The position numbers and the translations under genes were made by a program. From Gorsachius magnificus (taxonomy: Eukaryota > Chordata > Aves > Pelecaniformes > Ardeidae): DNA of 64,000 nt. The DNA lies in assembly GCA_034008185.1 (NCBI GenBank), contig CM067086.1:11036507-11100506 (forward strand), in the 5' to 3' direction. The first letter of the stretch is position 1. Each line of letters opens with the position of its first letter. Positions 9,981 to 22,300 of this stretch are shown piece by piece. The notes below the pieces were generated by a model that was not told the DNA's origin, ran no database searches, and saw nothing but the letters and a program-made list of their open reading frames with translations.

Positions 9981-11879
9981 CTGGAAAAACGCTAAGTGAA
10001 CCAGGTCTCCTGCTGTATTATGATTACCTCACTGTCGTCGTCGTAGCACGTTGCTGCCCTTGAGTTCACGAGCCCATTTGGTTCTTCTGCTGTCTCAGCT
10101 CAGTATATTGGATCCCAGAGACATCCTGTGAGCCTAGGAAAAAGGATTTTACAATACGAGCATTACCGCTGGCCTAGGATAAACTTACGCTCAGAGACTC
10201 AAAGCTAATTCAGGCATATTTTCAAAAAAAACCCCAGCCCAGTGCACCACAGAAGGACAATCTGTACAGTCGGATACATCATCCAGCAAGGTCCCAGCTG
10301 CAGCACAAAGCTTGGGCTGCCATACAGCTTTCCTAATGGGCGTAAAGCAGGGTAAGGAAAAAATGTGTAAGGAAGGTTACTTACCTGCAAAGAGTGTTTT
10401 CCCAGGTGCCTCGTGGACGCGTCTCATTTATCCTTCACCCCCATCCCATTCTCCCTCAGCCTACTGAACGGTGCTCATGGACTTGCAGGATAAAAAGGCT
10501 GCAAGAGTGGGGCTGAGAGAAGGATGTGCGATGTGCCGGCTCACGCGTACTCCCCTCCTGGGAGCAGGACCCAGACTCATCCCTTCAAGTAGCAAGTGGG
10601 GGGGTGTGGAGGGGGGAAGAAATCAGCCTGTGGTTTGAAACCACTGCAGGGTGAGCAGCCATACAGACATCACATCCTGAGGACTCCCGCTACTGCTAAT
10701 GTGGCTGTGAGTTCCAAAATAAAACAGAAACAGAAAGTTTGTGATACCACATGAATTTAGAGACTATTATGACTTTCCTACATTGAGTCTCACTGTGAAC
10801 TTCAACTCCTTGGAAATGCCAGGGAAGTGAAAGTGCAGAAAAGCACTGGTTTATGAACTGGCTTTCCGGGTATGTCAGAAGTACACATCCTTCAAAAAAT
10901 GGAAAGGCCAGTGGTTGGTTTAACACTTAAGATGGTAAAAGATTTGGAAAAAGGTAGCTGCTTCTCACCTCTGAAAGAAATTAAAACTGGAACATTGTGA
11001 TGCAAAACAAAAGATAAAAACATCCTGAAAAGCCTGGAGAGGGAGATTTGATGAGGCAGTTTTTAACACCTACAAACACAATACTGGAAAGACTGCTTGA
11101 GGAGAGCCCCTCTTCCCCCCTTCTTTCTGATATTTTAGCCTAATTGACAGGGGTAATAGAAAAGGCTATGAGCAGCTGGTCAGAGGAAAGCCCATGACAG
11201 ACTGGGCAGAATGTTGATAAAAATAAAAAAAAAAAAAATAAAAAAAAAAATCACAAACCTCAGAACATTGCTCTCACTGGTCCCCATCATTCCTTATTTT
11301 AAAACCCTTATGAAATAAAACAAGCACAAAAAAAATAAACCTTTCTACCTTAGTCAGCGTGCTCACTGCTCACATTGCTCTTCTGCTTATCACAGAAGCT
11401 TGCTCTAGCACCAGCTTTATACACTGTTATTAATATAATTGGTAATTAATAGAGCTACTTGCCATGGCTATCTCTTACAGGATCTGGGCCTAATAATGTC
11501 TTTGTGCAAACGCTCACCTGCTGTTATTCCTGTTGTCGCCTATTTTCTGAGCACATGACAGCAAAATGCTCAGGCCATGCAGGTTTCACCACAGGGAACC
11601 TACCAGGATGTCTGTGAGGACGTTTGAGCACGATCCACATGGGTCTGCGTTGGCTGCTCTCACCCACAGTTGCACAAGGCGCCCATGTTCTTTCCCCTAA
11701 CCTAGCCAACAAGTCTAATTTGAACATGTTAGTATCTTAGATGGGATTGAAATCTTAGGCATTGACATAAGACAGTTTCAAAGGCAGCCTGGGCTTCCTC
11801 AGTGTTGACATTTATTAGCTGTTTCAATGCCTACCAGAGCATGGGGATTTTTCATTCCACTCCGAAGAGGCTTGTGCAG

Positions 11880-13620
11880 CTTAGCCCCAACACAGCATGC
11901 AAGCGCCGGGGAAGCCCAGGCCCTCTGGGGCATTGGTTCCCCGGTCCTGTCTAAAAAAAGAAAAAAAAAACCCACTTAAAAACCTATTTAAGGTCAGACT
12001 CTGCTTAGACACCTTTAAAAAGTCTCTCTGGCGGCACAGCTGGGACTGAAATGTTGCATTTGGAACAGCCTGAGGTTGTGTTTCCCCAACTGTTCCCTTT
12101 GCCAGTGACGCATTGGGCCGTTTTGCCCTTTCCAAGCCATGAAGGCCACTACCACATCTGCCTGCGAGGGAGGAGCATGCCCCATTTCGCAGCCAGGCTT
12201 TTGCCCCTGCCAGAAGGATTGTCTTGGACCTGGGCTGCTTTTGCCCAGACAGAAGGTGGGAAATGATGGAAGGGGTACAGCCTGCTCACACACAGGTCCC
12301 CCCTAAAAAGCTGAGTGGTGTGGCACTGCTCCCTGTGGGGATGGAATTGGCCTGTTCTGCGTTTGCTGTTTTGCTTTAGTGTGGCCTTTGCCTGCCTGCG
12401 AGGGTTGCATGATGCCCAAGGGCGTCGCTGCTGGCCCACAGAGCATCCTGGGCAGATAGTCTGCCAGAAACAACCATCACCCCAAGCCTGGTCTCGCAGC
12501 ATAGCTGTACGTGGCCCCACTTGCAAAAGAACCTGGCCTGCCCACGCTCCCTTCACTGTCACCATTACGAACGGCAAGAGCCAAACCCACAACCGCTCTC
12601 AGGCCACCTCAGGCCAGCAAATCCTCCCCACCAGCAGGAGAAAATCCAGAGCATATATTCCTTGAAATCCAAGGGATGGGCAGCCAAGAACTGGGCGCGG
12701 GCACGGGGTGCGGTATGAGAACCAGCTTGGCAGAACAGCTCACCAAAGGAAAAGGGAAAAAGAAAACCACACTGGGTACCAAACACCCTTGCAGGGCCAG
12801 GCCGCTCCCCAGTATTTCTGCTGCCTCTGCAGAGCGCAGACTGGTCCTCCACAGCTTTGAAGGCAGCTCTGCCTCTGCTTCCCCTCCTCACCCTACTCTG
12901 ACCAGTCACTTCGACCAGTGTCCCTGTGGCCCAGCTGACAGCGTACACGTTAGCAGGCATTTACCACCCAGCAAATCTGCTCTGTTGCCGCAGACTGGTG
13001 CGGCTATTTTAGCAGAAAACTCCTGGGTGAGCACTGGGCTCAGGCCAGCGTGCACCGAGCCCGCACCACCTCCAGGCGAGTGGTGCTGCATGACCACTTG
13101 CTGCTCTTCCAGTTTTCCCTTCTTTCCTCATTTTTATCTCGCCCCTCCTGATCAGCCCCGACTCCCTGCGTGCCGAAGCAGGGCAAGACGACTGACACGA
13201 TTTTTCCAAAGCCCCCGGCTAGTTCTGGGACCCGCAGTACAGGACTCCGCCAGCTCCTGCCTCGGCAGGCTGGCCAGGCAGCTGCAGCTGCTCCCCCAGA
13301 GACGGGGAGAACAATAAGAAATACCAGATCTGCCGCAGGAATGCGGGAGATAGCGTGGCGGGGGGCCCTGGTGAGTCTGGGCAGGATTTGCTCATGGCTT
13401 GGATGCAGACCAGAGGTTGCCACTGGAACAGCCCTGTCATCGGGCCGGGGTGACTTGGGGGATGCGTTGTGGGGCCATGGCACCTGCTGGGCACTGGACG
13501 CCAGATGGCAGCCGGACACCGCCGCATGGCCCTCTGGAAGAGCTCACGGGAGCAAAGCCTCTCCTCAGCAGGCTTGTAATTAATCACATCTGTGGATCCT
13601 GTTTTGAAAGGCAGATTCAC
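11880..13620. other. GC-rich block with long overlapping ORFs, probably non-coding
   Basis: This is the richest G+C stretch of the window, with open frames of up to 268 codons (12511-13317, plus) overlapping frames of 130-160 codons on the minus strand. Such stacked frames are expected where stop codons are rare. The predicted proteins have no domain-like text. CpG is only moderately present, so it is not a classic CpG island. In the minus-strand gene model it lies inside the intron between 9980 and 15777. Confidence 0.5.
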
Positions 13621-14507
13621 ACAGATGTGGTACTACACGGGTTTTTTACAGCTGAGTTGGTAGCATGCTTGGAGCTGCGTCACTTGTGTACGTGCAGCAG
13701 CGCACTGCTACTGCAGGAGGAAAAACCCACTCTTCCTTTGGAAGGAAAGCACACGTAACACCAAACCAAAACCTTCTCTTAGGGCTTGGATGACTTATCT
13801 CAGCAAGGAAGAGTAAAAAGAGCAAGGACCAGGCAGATGATGAATGACAAGGCTGTCAGCATACCCAGTCATCACGGCTCGGTGGGCTTCCACCTAACTG
13901 CAACGGCTGAGCGGCAGCAATGCATCTCGCCCCCTCCTGCGCTCTGGGCACGTTGGTTACTCTGATTTATTCAGGTGACCGAAACCAGGGTCTGCACCCA
14001 CAGCTGCAAAGGCCCCACGCTAATTCAAGAGTCATACAGTTACTCTATTGGGTAACATTTTCCCTCAACGACTTATGAACTTTAATCCAATTTTGAAATG
14101 TAGGGGAGACTAAGTTGGATTACATTAGCTTAACTGCTCATGTCATAAACTCTTGAGAAGTGTGACTGGAGGTTTTTTCCTCCAGAAACCTTTTGTTGGC
14201 CCACAAAATCCTTGTTTTTTTCTTAGCTCAGACACCAAAAGGGCGAGTTTTCAGCTTCCAAAAATAAATCAAAGACACCACGATGCCTACAGGGTATTTG
14301 TTTCTCCATAGGAACGTGAACGTGGTGGTTTAGTTTAAGAGAGACTAAGCTCTCACATTTTCTACATTCCTCTTTTTCCTGATATATCAAGATCGACAGG
14401 TTTGAACTGTTGTTTTAATGAAAACCTACTACTCCTGAGAGGGTTTCCTGTTTTAGAAAGATGATATTTCAGAGCTACAAAATTCCAAACAATTTGACTT
14501 GCTATCA

Positions 14508-14576
14508 CCTTCGTCAGGTCCCTTAACCTCCTTTATGCCTCAGTTGCTTATTGATGAAACGTGAGAAATATTTACC
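14508..14576 (+). repeat. MIR-like SINE core
   Basis: Text of the type CAGGTCCCTTAACCTCCTTT then ATGCCTCAGTTGCTTATTGA matches the MIR core (aacctctctgtgcctcagtttcctcatctg) with typical ancient divergence. By eye only. Confidence 0.45.
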
Positions 14577-15776
14577 CATTAAAAAAAGCACACAGACATC
14601 TCCAAAATACTCAGTTGTCCCTAAAAAGAGAGCTCTTGAAGCGATACCATGATAAACTGAGATTGTGTCCACAAGGTGCAACCCAGAGATTGCTGCGTGA
14701 GGCCCTAGAAAGGCCTATGAGTACCAGGGCAACCCCTGCAAGGCCAGAGTCCCCTGGCACCATCCCCTGCCAGCCCCTTGCAGGGGCACCTCCGGCTCCT
14801 CCACCTTTTATGCACGATCCCTGGCAGCCCAAAACCCTCCTCTGAGCTCTTGGGTAACAACCACAAATTGAAGCAGCCTTTAGTTCTCTAATTAACTGGA
14901 TCTAAATCACCACGTAGCTACCCCCAAAGTGTCAGGAAAATTAAGCCAGTAGTCATAAAGTCATGCTGTGCTCCAGCCAAGCCCTCTTTCATCATCTCTA
15001 ATTCAGGCTGCTGAATCAATCCCAGGTAGGTGTTCCCTTCCCTTGTGCACGTGGAGCCCCAGAAACATCTTGGGGTAAACCTAAACATGACTGACCTGGA
15101 CATTGCATCTCTGGACAGTTTTCAGAGCTTAAGCTCTGCAACCCAGAGCAATAAGTTTTGCAGATAGGTGCAAATCACATGTTGAAGGCTCAAGTATTTG
15201 TGTTAAACTTGCAAGTACAACAGGACTCCCCAAATATGTTTTTTGGTCTTGCAAAATGATCCTCAGCTCCCCGTTTCGTTAATTCTGCGATCCAAAATAT
15301 TTTCTTCACTGTTTTTTTCTTGCCTACTAAAGGCAATTAGGATTTTCCAGCTGTTCTAGCATTTTAGAAGTTCTAATATGTAAAAACACTTCCTTGTGTT
15401 ACAAAAGTTTCTCTGAATTGTAAAATACATTACAAAGGGGAGGGAGTCAGTCCCTTCTACACTGCTTGGGCTACTCTCCTAGCAGAAAATGACCACTGGC
15501 AGCTTGCAAGGCATGGAAAAGGGACTTATCGCCCAGATCCTGGAAACACAGTCAAAGCTGCCTTAGCTGGGTAAATCGGCACTGATTTCTCCGCACTAGT
15601 CCCTGGAGGTACAGGTCTGCTGACGTCAAGGCTGTCATTGCAGGGCTCGCAGCCCTTGAAACATTTTATCTGCAAGCCGTAGTCCAGCCCACTGCACAGA
15701 AAAGCTCTTCAAATGCTTCTGATAGGGACAGCTGGGACATGAGAATGCCGAGTGCTCTTGACACCTCCCTACTCAC

Positions 15777-15913
15777 CTGCTGCAACTGTGCAGCACCACT
15801 TTGAGAAGCCAGTTGCTTTCCTGTTTGTCTCAGAAATCCTCCTGGAACATTGCTGCTTCCTGTCTGAACATCTCTCTTAAAGCCAGGTTTTCTTCCTGCT
15901 ATGCCAAAGAAGC
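15777..15913 (-). CDS. candidate minus-strand gene, internal exon
   Basis: A pyrimidine-rich acceptor (CCTTTTTTATAG) and a strong donor (CAGCAG|GTGAGT) bound 137 bases with only one open frame of three: FFGIAGRKPGFKRDVQTGSS then NVPGGFLRQTGKQLASQSGAAQLQQ. It enters in phase 1 and leaves in phase 0. It is Gly, Gln and Ser-rich and basic, probably a disordered linker. One of the best-supported exons of the left block; product not recognised. Confidence 0.55.
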
Positions 15914-16276
15914 CTATAAAAAAGGAAAAGACAGCAAAGTTCAGGAAAGCACTTATCTGATATGTAAAAAGCTCACAGATGCAACACCAAGAAATGCACA
16001 ATACTCAGGATTGCATGCCTATTAGTAAAGGGAGAAAGCCACTAGTAATTTTCAAAGCTAGGCTCTCACTCATTATTTCTATCCAGCTATTGTTCTGGGG
16101 AGACCTGAAGATTCCTTTTATCAGGGAATGTTTCCCAAGAATTTCTTACAGAAAGATCATTGCTCTTAACCCCTTACATTTCAGGTAGATGAAGCACTTC
16201 ATAAGGTACTTGCTGAGCGCTGCTCAAAGGCAGGAGTAATCGGGGTTTTTGGGGGTGACTGGAGGCTGAGACATAC

Positions 16277-16292
16277 CAGCTTGCTGGAAGAG
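16277..16292 (-). CDS. possible 16-nt microexon of the candidate minus-strand gene
   Basis: Between CTGCTCCAG and CTG|GTATGT lies LFQQA plus one base. It converts the phase-0 end of the exon at 19083-19317 into the phase-1 start of the exon at 15777-15913, giving LFQQAGFFGIAG across the junction. The signals are good, but microexons this small are rare and I searched for an exon with this phase, so chance is a real risk. Confidence 0.3.
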
Positions 16293-18296
16293 CTGGAGCA
16301 GAGCCAGCAGCCCTGCAGTGGTGCATGCTGGTGGCAGGATGGCATATCACTGTCCCAGAGAGCTGCCAATAAGCTGCTTCATCTTCCGGTGCAGCAGCGC
16401 AAAGCTGCATGTGGGCTCATTTTCTGTTTCCGCGTGTTCCACAATGCAGACATCCCCCGAGGTCCCAAAGTCACAGGACAAAAAACTCATCCTTCCTTTT
16501 GGCCCGGATCCTGAACAGACATATGCACACGCTTAGCACTGAGCATGTGAGTAGCAATGCTGATCTCTGCGGAGCAATTCGCGTGCTTGAGCCTCTGCAC
16601 GTTTGGGGGTGGGGGAGAGAAGGACACTCGGTTCTTTGGTCGCCTGTTTTACATACCACTGGTGGAGATCCCACCCAAGAGAGAGCCGAGCGGCAGGATG
16701 GCGCTAAACTATATAGCTATTTTTATTTCCATCGCTTGTGGCCTTGCTGAGACCTGCTACGAATTATCTGGGCTATTACACCCCAGACGAGTCGAAACAA
16801 CAGGTCTTGCTGCAGACTGTCTGTGTTTAGTGGGATGATTTAGTTACTGCTTTCCCCCCACCCCGTCTTCTTCCTTATTCCCCTTAGTGACACGTTGGCT
16901 GCAGAGAAAAGTTATTCATGCTCTAGAAATGTAATATTTACTCAAAACAATTTTTATTTGGCTTGGCTACTTCCCAGTGCCATAAAGTGATAGCCAACCC
17001 CAAGTGCTTACATAGACAACATGTGCATCTGAGTCATATTTATGATCCCTGTTATAAAAAGCACACAATCTTGTTGTTTGGTGCAATAGGATGGGACTGA
17101 AGGCATCAGCACGTCTTCAGCATAGCCTGTCTCTGGAATCTGCAGAAATTTGCCATGCTCCAAATTTAGAACTTGTGGGTGGAAGCTCTGGCAGGAGCCA
17201 ACTTTTTATACCATTACATCACAAGAATTGAGGGCTCTGTGCCAAAGGATCCAAGGAAATTAATAAAGAGCAGAGGCTGTCCAGCTGTTTGAATTTAAAG
17301 TCACGGCAGAGAGGTAATTATTAATAAAAGTGGTTTTATTCAGAGCATAGTAATCTCATTGCTTAAATTGAACATATCCCCTCTTTACTGCAGCTTACTA
17401 TTCTGTTGGAACTTGTAAAGATAATAGTAAGGAATTAACATCTGTAAGAGATAGGCCCAGTGAAGCCGAGACCATTCTCTATAGAGGACACGCTTCAGTG
17501 ATAACTTTCCAGCTAAGTAATGCTCGGTGAGTGCACGCGTTTGCCAGTGGCATCAGCACTCCCCTGGCTGGATGAGGTGGCTGGAAGATGGCGTGCATTT
17601 TTCCAGCTGAAACACACAAGGTCTCAAATGGACAGTGATCAAAGCCGAATCCAGCTAATTTGAAGAGTAATTCAATTTGTTTGACCTCTCTGTGCTGGGG
17701 CAGCCAGCATGAGCTCGAATGTCACAGCCTCCCAGGAGCTGATGGTAAAGCATCGGGGCCTGTTACCAAGAGGCATGGGGTGCCCTGACTGACCTTCCAG
17801 ACATTTGGGAGGCCCTGTGCGTGCCCACAGCCCTGGCGGTGAATGGCCCCGTGTGCCAACGCTGGGAGGGGGCCGTTGCCTGCGCATGTTAGGGCTGTGC
17901 CCTGACAGACCGCAGAACCCATGTCTGCTAGATGCCGCTTTCTGCACATCAAAAGCACAGTGTACATGATAGGCACCTTCCTAGCTCCAACAGCAAACTT
18001 GCAGCCCACAGGCAGGACAGGCTCCACAGAGAAAAAATACTAGATTTGCACACAGAAAGGGGTCATGGGGTCTAGATGCTGAGACTCTGCATGCCAAGGG
18101 CTGATGAACACAGAAACATGCCACAAAACATATAGCCAGGAGAATACAGCAGTGTCTTTGGAAAAGGGGCTGCCTTGGTGCTTAAACCACAGAAATGTTG
18201 GTATGCAGCTTCAGAGATTTACAGCTTATACTCTCCTCAAGGGTATGCAAGAGCTAGGAATAATAAAAAATTTAGCTCTGGGTTCTCTAGGAAGTT

Positions 18297-18338
18297 CCCT
18301 ATTCCCATTTTACAGATAAACAAACTGAGGTGGGAAGT
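18297..18338 (-). repeat. MIR-like SINE core
   Basis: CCCATTTTACAGATAAACAA followed by ACTGAGGTGGGAAG is the reverse complement of the MIR core end. Short match. Confidence 0.4.
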
Positions 18339-19082
18339 AAATAAAAGCTTCACTGGAGCAATATTGTCCGTGAACCAAACTTTAGAGTTCTCAGAGAGAT
18401 GCTGCTACACCCACAGATATCATGTCACGCTTGCACATTTATTTCTTGCAGCAGCACATACCAAATGTCTTTACACATCCATGTCTCACTGGGAGCCAGC
18501 ACAGCAAAGACTGGGACCTGCAGTTCCCAACATCCCCTGCTTTGATCTAAGCACCCCCCCACACATACAGCAACCCTTTTGTCAGGGAGAGCAGATTAAA
18601 AAAAAAAAAAAAAAAAGTCACTTCAACCACATGTCCACACAGTGACAATTTCCACGATGGGAAGATGACAGTTACTGGTAGGGAAAAGTAAGTGATAAAT
18701 AGCAGAAATCAAGTCGCTCTCCATTTCTTGAACATGGTGTTTCCACCTGCAACACAGGCATGTGTGCGCAGGGGGTGTTACAAGACTTCAGGCTGCTCTG
18801 GATTCAACAGGCTCTATCACTAGATAAACTTCTTGTATTTTACCTAGAAAAATATGATGCCAACCATTCAATTCCTGCCAGAGACCCACTGAGAAATCCT
18901 GGCCCCACTCACGTACAACACTTAAATGCTATGTATTTTTTCCTACCATGTAGCTGATCGTGCTAGACCATGTACTTTTTTTTTCATGAATAGCTGTGAA
19001 CATCTAAAGATTAAAAACCCCTCAGGTTTATTAAACATCCCATTTATAGTTAAGAGATGCCCTCCTGCGACGCATGACTCAC

Positions 19083-19317
19083 AGAGGTAAGCTGAGGCGC
19101 TGCAATGGGTGAGGAGAGCCTTTGGCTGCTGCTTTGCTGTGTGATGGGAGACGTCTTGCTGGGTGGGAACCTGGAGCTGGAACGACTCCTAGGGCTGGCT
19201 TCTCCACACGGCTGCACGTCAAAAGCATCTGACATGGCTCTGAAGCATTTCTCCACTTCAACAAAGAATGGCATGAGGGGATTTTGAGGAGGGACAATAC
19301 AGGGTTTTCTTTGACTG
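19083..19317 (-). CDS. candidate minus-strand gene, largest left-block exon
   Basis: TATTTTCAG precedes 235 bases that read SQRKPCIVPPQNPLMPFFVE, VEKCFRAMSDAFDVQPCGEA, then a Ser/Pro-rich tail ending SSPIAAPQLTS at a CTCT|GTGAGT donor (phase 2 in, phase 0 out). The first half looks like a folded segment, the second half like a disordered Ser/Pro/Gln linker. A second AG ten bases upstream is an alternative acceptor, and one other frame is also open, so the frame rests on phase agreement with its neighbours. Not recognised. Confidence 0.5.
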
Positions 19318-22300
19318 CTGAAAATACCTGCAATATAGGACTTAAAAGGAGGAACAGACTTTAGTAATTGGATATCATGAAGAGGAATTTATTTTTAAAA
19401 ATTATCAGGGACAGGAAGCACCCCAAAAACTATCACCAGATATTTCCCATGCTAAAAAGATAAAAGCCTCTTTATTTCCTACTTGAGTGCTCCAAGGTAG
19501 GTTCAGTTTGAGTGGAGTAGCTGTTTTACCCACAGCTTCATGCTGTTACTCTGCAGCTTTTCAGTGCATGCTCCATCTTGTGCTAGAGAGTGTGTGCAAC
19601 CACATGCCACTGCCCCCCCTCTGAGATGTGGATAGAATGTAGAAGAAAAAAGTCAGCAAAATGAGCAGTCTTAAGGATACTGTCACACACGCCAGAAGCT
19701 AGGAATGCCTACCTGTCTAGCCAGACAGTGGATACTCATCGTCCTCAGCCCTTCCTTTCAGACATTGCAGGATAGCAACCTCACTTCCTGGAGCACTGCG
19801 CTAGACAAATAGTTGTAATAAGTGATTCTATGGGAATAGATGAAACACTTCAAGCTATAACCCAAAGAGTTCCTAACCCATGGTTAAACTCCATCTCTCT
19901 TCTCGCTGAAGTCAGCAGCAATCCCTCCCACCCCATCTACAGTCATTAGAACTGCAACACGCATTTAAAAATTTGGAGACCTTACCCATTCTTACAACAG
20001 GGCAAGAGTCAGATTTCCAAAATGCTATTTATGCTGTGTAGAAACTTCTTTCCCAGAAGTCCCTTTGTCTCCAGCAGACAATCTCTTATTTCACTACTAG
20101 TTCTAAATGCAGCCAACCATCATCCTATTTAAAAGTTGTCCCTTGGCCATCATCTTCCAACAATGGTAGCAATAAATACATTTGATCAGCTAATTTACCT
20201 TCTAGACTAATGATCTGATTTATCTTCTGGCATGTAGCTTGTAAAACCAACTCAAACTAGTAGCACAGAAATTAATACTAATACATAAAATATGGAAAAG
20301 GGTTTTATGAGAAGGTGGGTTTGTGGCTTCTTGTTTTGAATTTTTTCCACAAGATTCTTAAAAGTTGCAAACCCTGAAATTAAGGAACCTTCGTGGTGCC
20401 TTATTTCCCAGCAGTTTCTTTAAAAGATGAGTCGTTTGGAAAGCATGGAAAGTATTAGGGTCATTGCTTTGATGTCTTTAATAGAAATTTGGGTTGGATT
20501 TGAAAGAAATGAGAAAAGTGCTGTTATTTCCTTTTGGAATGGCAGTCTGACATGACTGGTGCTGTTATACAACGGAGCGACCAAACGGCAGCGCACACAC
20601 TAACCCATCAGCAGGCCGAGGAACTCATCTTCCTAATCAAGTTTATAGCTGGATGCTAATGGGCTCAGCAAACAAACACTCTTGTTTATTATAACAGAAT
20701 GAACAGAATGTACCACAGAGCATATGACTCACTTTTCCATAGGACGCCTGTCTATTCTCTGGGTTTGAATAATGAAATATTGCACCTCTTGCTTGCAGTT
20801 TGTTTTACAAAGTTTTAATGAGTTCATCCCAACGAGCTGTAGCCCTGCCACATAAAACTGATTCATTTGCCTTGTGAAAATAAGTGTGCCTTTTGACAGG
20901 ACACTCTGCACTAGGCCCTACTAAATCAGCCGGAGAGGCTAGACTCCCTCACAGGTGGTTTTAGTCTTGAGTGCTTTTTGAAAATGAAAATATGCAGTCA
21001 GCTTCAGCAGCATGTCGGCTGTTTTCCCTTGGGTGACAGGCTGTCCTGCTGCATCAAAGTACCCCTCCTCCTCTGTAGAGAGTTTGTCTTTTAGACTAGA
21101 GCTTTAGAACCATTACTTTCTGTAAGAAAAGGGTTTGTTTTAAAGCAGGGTTTGGGAAAGGGGCATTTAAGAAATGACTACATTTTTATTTTAAAACACG
21201 CAAACCCTGAAAAAAGCTGCCTATTAACTCACAGGAAATTCTGATTAAAGTAGGTGTCCTTATAAGACCCTCCTGCAAGAAATTCAAATGAAGGGCAGGG
21301 TAGGGAAAGAGGTTTTTAAGTAAACAAGTGAGAAGAGCCAGGGAAAACAAGAGCAATGAGCAGAGTCTCAGGTGGCCGACTTGGCGGAGCGGGGCATGAA
21401 GGAAGGAAGAGGCTGTGGGACAACAAACCGCTGGCGTTTACAGTAGTCGAGGAGTCTCTAGAGTTTGTGACTTTAACCACAAGTTGCTTAACAATACTGT
21501 ACGCTCCTTTTCTTTCACATCCAGCCCTGATCATATGGTAAATCCCCCTTTGAGTCAAGAGGATGGACACAGGTGCATGTGTGGTGGTGTGGATGGTGCT
21601 GTTTGAGAAAAGAGGACCAGCAGAGAGGGTGTTTCACTGCCTCTTGAAATTACAGGAGTCATGACGAGAAAAGACAGCTCCTGACTCAGGTCTTGGTCCC
21701 TGGATGGGAGAGAGCTGATGAGTAACAAGTTAGGGACTGAGGGACTGCCCTGTGGTGTAGACAGGGCCCGTTGCAGCTAGAAAGATTCCCCCCCCCCCCC
21801 CCCCCCCAAAAAAAAAAGTCAGTGGAGGCCTTCAGGTGCCAGAAGAGAATGATGAGACGGGAGAAACAGTGTGTTCGTCAATTCCCAGCGATGGATGCAG
21901 GAGAGCAGAGGATCCACTAGCAAAGAGGACATAAGCTGGCACTTCAGAGTTCAACCTGTTGTGGCTTTCTACCCAGCATCAACAGTTACTGCAAAAGACA
22001 CACTTGATTCATGTTTGTGGTGATTAACCTTGGCTAAGACTCTGCATGTTAGGAAACTATTTCAAGTTAAGAAATTAAATATTCCCCAGGTTAAAGATTG
22101 CTCAGGTTATGTCTCATCCCTGGGGGAATTTTTAGTGTGGATCTGTAAATGCATTGTTTGAAAGTTATTTAAGTATCCTTTTTCAGCCTGAAACACTAGC
22201 TGCAATAATGGAGAAACTAACTGAATGACAGACAAGCAGAGTCTAATATAGCTACCATTAAAACCAGGAAGGCTGGGGGGTGTGTTACCCTGTGGTTTTC

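Larger units (their letters stand above)
9981..15776 (-). other. presumed intron of the minus-strand gene
   Basis: It holds the GC-rich block (11.9-13.6 kb), an A-rich tract at 11219-11252 and a MIR-like piece at 14.5 kb. Isolated minus-strand donors at 10386 (TGCAG|GTAAGT) and 11520 (GCAG|GTGAGC) are strong but lack good acceptors or full-length open frames, so they are not called as exons. Confidence 0.4.

Noticed and set aside
10386..10430. Minus-strand exon ending at a near-perfect donor TGCAG|GTAAGT, reading GTWENTLC
   Set aside because: No acceptor with a pyrimidine tract precedes it, and the open stretch is only about 16 codons.
11524..11727. Minus-strand ORF with a strong donor (GCAG|GTGAGC) at its end
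   Set aside because: Its frame stops ten bases before the donor and it does not fit the phases of the neighbouring exons; kept only as a remark.
12511..13317. 268-codon plus-strand ORF
   Set aside because: It lies in the GC-rich block where several long frames overlap on both strands; the text is low-complexity Pro/Ser/Arg/Ala with no domain, and no promoter or splice structure supports it.
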